A stretch of DNA of 9,143 nt, taken from positions 1 through 9,143 of the forward strand of contig CAVKRN010000073.1 in the NCBI GenBank assembly GCA_963658695.1. Reading direction: 5' to 3'. A program made the translations under genes and the position numbers. Within the stretch, counting starts at the first letter, position 1. Each line of letters starts with the position of its first letter. This DNA is from CAG-791 sp963658695. GTDB taxonomy: Bacteria > Bacillota > Clostridia > Lachnospirales > Lachnospiraceae. The notes below the pieces were generated by a model, which ran no database searches, was not told the DNA's origin, and saw only the letters and a list, made by a program, of their open reading frames with translations. Positions 6,648-9,143 of the stretch are shown here, one piece after another.

Positions 6648-8849
6648 TCAATTCTGTGAAGGAACGCCCTGAAATACCAGAACGCTTCGCCCGGAAACCA
6701 CGATGGAATCACCCTGCACCGGCACCGGCGTCTGGGAGAGGAACTGCGGCAGGTTGCGTCCGGCGGTATCAATGACAAGCTCTAAATGCTCGTCTATTCC
6801 AATGTCAGGGATGCGAACGCTCGTATCCTCCCAGAAGGAATTCACCACCATGTATACAATATCGTCCTCTCCGGTATCCGGACGCTTTCCGGCAAACAAA
6901 ATGCCCAGAATCTTCGTCTTGTCCGTAATGTCATGGAACGCGGGATCACCGCCGTTGACCATAATGTCCGGCAGCCCGCAGGAGGCGGGCTCCATTGTCC
7001 GGCTGATGCAAGGATGGGCCTTCCGGAAGGCAATCACCTGCCGATAGAAGTCATAGTAGCCCCGGTTCTTCTCCAAAAGGCTCCAGTCCAGCCAGGAAAT
7101 CTCATTGTCCTGGCAATATCCGTTGTTGTTGCCGAACTGCGTGTTGCCGAACTCATCGCCGGCCAGGATCATGGGCGTTCCGCGGCTGCACATTAGGACC
7201 GTAATGGCGTTTCGCATCATCTGGAAGCGAAGCGCATTGACAGAAGGGTCGTCGGTTTCTCCCTCCACGCCGCAGTTCCAAGAGCGATTGTCGTTGGAGC
7301 CGTCGGAATTGTCCCAGCCGTTGGCTTCGTTGTGCTTGTTATTGTAGGTGTACAGGTCGCGGAGCGTAAAGCCGTCGTGACAGGTCAGAAAGTTCACGGA
7401 GCTGGTATAGCCCATATACACGCCGTAGTACAGATCCGTGGAGCCGGTCAGACGCGCCGCTGCCTCCGGCGCCGCCCAGAAATTACCCTTCAGAAAATCA
7501 CGGATGCAGTCGCGGTACTTGCCGTTCCACTCCGCCCAGCGGTTATACGCCGGGAACGATCCCACCTGATACATGCCGCCGGCATCCCAGGCCTCTGCAA
7601 TGAGCTTGACATTGCCCAGAATGGGGTCAAAGGCCATTTTTTTCAAAAGGGGCGGATCCTGCATGGGTGTACCGTCCTGTGCGCGTCCAAGGATGCTGGC
7701 AAGGTCAAAACGGAAGCCATCCACGTGGTAGTAAGTCACCCAGTAGCGCAGACACTCCATGATGAAGCTCTGTACAATCGGATGGTTGCAGTTGACGGTA
7801 TTGCCGCAGCCGGAGAAATTGTAATACTTGGCATCCGGTGTCAGCATATAGAACAGGTTGTTGTCCAGCCCCTTAAAGGAGATGACAGGGCCGCCCTCTC
7901 CGCCTTCCGCCGTGTGATTGAATACCACATCCAGAATGACCTCGATGCCGTTCTCCTTGAGAAGCTGGATGGTCTCCTTGAGCTCACGCCCTTCGTGATT
8001 GTATTCTGCCGAAGCGGCATAGCTGGTATTGGGCGCAAAAAAGGCAACCGTGTTGTAGCCCCAGTATTCGTAAAGCTGTTTGTCGTTGCTGGTATGGCCG
8101 TTGGCCACCTCGTCGAATTCAAAGATGGGCATCAGCTCGACGGCAGTAACTCCCAGTTCCTTCAAATGCGGAATCTTCTCAATGATTCCGGCAAAGGTAC
8201 CGGGGTAACTTACGTCACTGGAAGAGTGCTTGGTAAAGCCGCGCACGTGCATTTCATAGATGATGGAATCCTCCATCTTGGTATTGGGGAAGTTGGAGGT
8301 GTCCCAGACGAAGTTGTTCTTCACCACCCGGGCGCGGTAGGAGCCGGACTGTAGCTTTTCCTCTCCCCATTTGCGCTGTCCGACGACGGCGCGGGCATAC
8401 GGATCCAGAAGCTCGTGGGTTTTATCGAACAAAAGTCCCTTTTGCGGGTTCCAGGGACCGTCTACGCGGTAGCTGTATTCAAAATCTTCAACGTTGAGGC
8501 CGAATACGATGATGGACCAGACCTTTCCGATGCGGTAGCTCTCCGGGATGGGGATGACAGCAAAGGGGGTCTTTCCCTTTCGATGATATAAGAGAAGCTC
8601 GCAGGCAGTTCCGCCAAAGGAATAGATGGTGAAATTAACGCCGCCGGGGATTTCGGTGGCACCGTTCATGGAATAATTGCCGGGACGCACCTGGAATCCA
8701 TCGATGGTGTCGACCGGCTTTAGGACGTTCATGGCGTTCTCGCCTTGCTCGAGATACTCCTTGTCCATTTCCTTTCGGTTTTCCCTGCTGTGCTGCCGTT
8801 CTGCCTTGGACTGGGCCAGCAGTGCCTGTACTACGTCATTGAGTTTCAT
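6648..8849 (-). CDS. glgX: Glycogen debranching enzyme / isoamylase-type alpha-1,6-glucosidase (GH13, GlgX-like)
   Basis: This enzyme hydrolyses alpha-1,6 branch points in glycogen or limit dextrins in the cytoplasm. It is 733 residues long. About residues 1-45 form a charged, probably helical N-terminal extension. A CBM48-like beta domain follows at about 46-160, then the GH13 catalytic barrel at about 190-610 and a C-terminal beta domain. The conserved GH13 regions are intact: DVVFNH (307-312), GFRFDLAS with nucleophile D382, EAWD with acid/base E419, and FLTCHD with D492. The start is supported by GGAGGGAGG seven bases upstream. An extended -10 box precedes it by about 37 bases, so the leader is short. 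The symbol reflects family resemblance; a pullulanase- or isoamylase-like preference cannot be excluded. The stop overlaps the region that carries the response-regulator promoter. Confidence 0.93.
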   Translation of the reverse strand: MKLNDVVQALLAQSKAERQHSRENRKEMDKEYLEQGENAMNVLKPVDTIDGFQVRPGNYSMNGATEIPGGVNFTIYSFGGTACELLLYHRKGKTPFAVIPIPESYRIGKVWSIIVFGLNVEDFEYSYRVDGPWNPQKGLLFDKTHELLDPYARAVVGQRKWGEEKLQSGSYRARVVKNNFVWDTSNFPNTKMEDSIIYEMHVRGFTKHSSSDVSYPGTFAGIIEKIPHLKELGVTAVELMPIFEFDEVANGHTSNDKQLYEYWGYNTVAFFAPNTSYAASAEYNHEGRELKETIQLLKENGIEVILDVVFNHTAEGGEGGPVISFKGLDNNLFYMLTPDAKYYNFSGCGNTVNCNHPIVQSFIMECLRYWVTYYHVDGFRFDLASILGRAQDGTPMQDPPLLKKMAFDPILGNVKLIAEAWDAGGMYQVGSFPAYNRWAEWNGKYRDCIRDFLKGNFWAAPEAAARLTGSTDLYYGVYMGYTSSVNFLTCHDGFTLRDLYTYNNKHNEANGWDNSDGSNDNRSWNCGVEGETDDPSVNALRFQMMRNAITVLMCSRGTPMILAGDEFGNTQFGNNNGYCQDNEISWLDWSLLEKNRGYYDFYRQVIAFRKAHPCISRTMEPASCGLPDIMVNGGDPAFHDITDKTKILGILFAGKRPDTGEDDIVYMVVNSFWEDTSVRIPDIGIDEHLELVIDTAGRNLPQFLSQTPVPVQGDSIVVSGRSVLVFQGVPSQN

Positions 8850-8885
8850 TGTGTAGCCTCCCTCCTGTGTTGCGAAAACCCATTT

Positions 8886-8894
8886 ATTTTAACA
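8886..8894 (-). promoter_or_regulatory. Extended -10 promoter for the debranching-enzyme gene
   Basis: On the minus strand the sequence reads TGTTAAAAT, that is TG-n-TAAAAT, an extended -10 element. It lies about 37 bases before the start codon, in the only AT-rich stretch upstream of the gene. No good -35 hexamer is seen at 16-18 bases, which is acceptable for extended -10 promoters. The predicted start is near 8879. Confidence 0.5.
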
Positions 8895-8937
8895 TATTCT
8901 GAGCACTCGTGGGAAGTCGCACGTGACGGTACAGAGC

Positions 8938-8960
8938 CCGTCAGCGGCGGGTACTGACGG
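8938..8960. repeat. Perfect 7-bp hairpin upstream of the debranching-enzyme promoter
   Basis: CCGTCAG and CTGACGG form a perfect stem around a 9-base loop, between the debranching-enzyme promoter and the long palindrome. No T run follows on either strand. It could be the remains of a terminator or part of the neighbouring repeat. Confidence 0.35.
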
Positions 8961-8965
8961 AGAAG

Positions 8966-9143
8966 CGAACTACAATCAGCCGGGGCAGATCGTCAGGAAA
9001 TGGGCAGTGCGATTTTGTGACGAGCAGTTGGATTCTCATGAATGAATCAGATTCGCCAGCCCGACCGAGCGCAACTGTTTGAGTCCAGGACGTGAGCCTT
9101 CCAAAGGAAGGCCACGGACGGACGAGTTTTGCGCGAATCGGGC
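8966..9143. repeat. Left arm and tip of a long imperfect palindrome at the window end
   Basis: The tip is GCCTTCC/GGAAGGC around AAA (9096-9112). Below it pair ACGTG/CACGG, GCGCAA/TTGCGC (9069-9074 with 9129-9134) and GCCCGA/TCGGGC (9059-9064 with 9138-9143). Bases from about 8966 to 9058 find their partners at the other end of the window. Joined, the hairpin is roughly 270 bases long. No coding frame is supported. Confidence 0.6.
9128..9143. repeat. Terminal direct repeat, right copy
   Basis: This is an exact copy of window bases 1-16. It forms the descending strand of the hairpin whose ascending strand is 9059-9074, and base 17 of the window continues that pairing. Confidence 0.9.

Noticed and set aside
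6629..6651. TTGACA with TATACT as a standard sigma-A promoter before the regulator
   Set aside because: The spacer is only 11 bases. The extended -10 reading (TG-n-TATACT) explains the site better.
6648..8849. Debranching enzyme, two-component system and his genes as one novel functional system
   Set aside because: The debranching gene has its own promoter and is followed by a separate promoter and leader, so the link is adjacency only.
1..9143. CRISPR array, tRNA, rRNA, transposase, integrase or plasmid replication gene
   Set aside because: No regularly spaced repeats, cloverleaf-like sequence or matching protein motifs were seen in any gap or frame.

Overview
The window reads as chromosomal DNA from a moderately GC-rich Firmicute, most likely a clostridial or Lachnospiraceae-like bacterium. 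This rests on strong purine-rich Shine-Dalgarno sites, an OmpR/HAMP-type two-component pair, a bacterial GlgX-type debranching enzyme and clostridial-looking HisF and HisH. The taxonomic call is inference; no marker RNA gene is present. All seven supported genes lie on the minus strand, so transcription runs from high to low coordinates.

Layout in transcription order: glycogen/starch debranching enzyme (8849-6648); OmpR-family response regulator (6512-5838); sensor histidine kinase (5567-3966); hisH (3953-3294) and hisF (3231-2443), the two subunits of imidazole glycerol phosphate synthase; an M20-family aminoacyl-histidine dipeptidase, pepD (2355-877); and family 1 uracil-DNA glycosylase, ung (802-110). 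The kinase stop and hisH start are 12 bases apart, so the two-component system and hisHF are probably co-transcribed. PepD, which can release histidine from dipeptides, follows directly, giving a loose histidine theme. A weak terminator-like hairpin separates pepD from ung.

The non-coding DNA holds the less ordinary material. (1) A 241-base near-palindromic, branched element (5594-5834) lies between the regulator and kinase genes. It has a 23-position outer stem, four internal hairpins, a TATAAT box at its upstream edge and matching ACTT flanks, so it is either a structured RNA or a MITE-like insertion. (2) The response-regulator leader (about 6622-6513) has an extended -10 promoter, a multi-stem fold and an alternative hairpin covering part of the Shine-Dalgarno, a riboswitch-like layout. 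(3) The two window ends share an exact 16-base direct repeat. The last ~180 bases and first ~110 bases are complementary to each other, so joining them gives one long imperfect hairpin. This means either a circular contig or molecule, or a contig bounded by two copies of a dispersed palindromic repeat. No replication, partition, transposase, CRISPR, tRNA or rRNA gene was seen.
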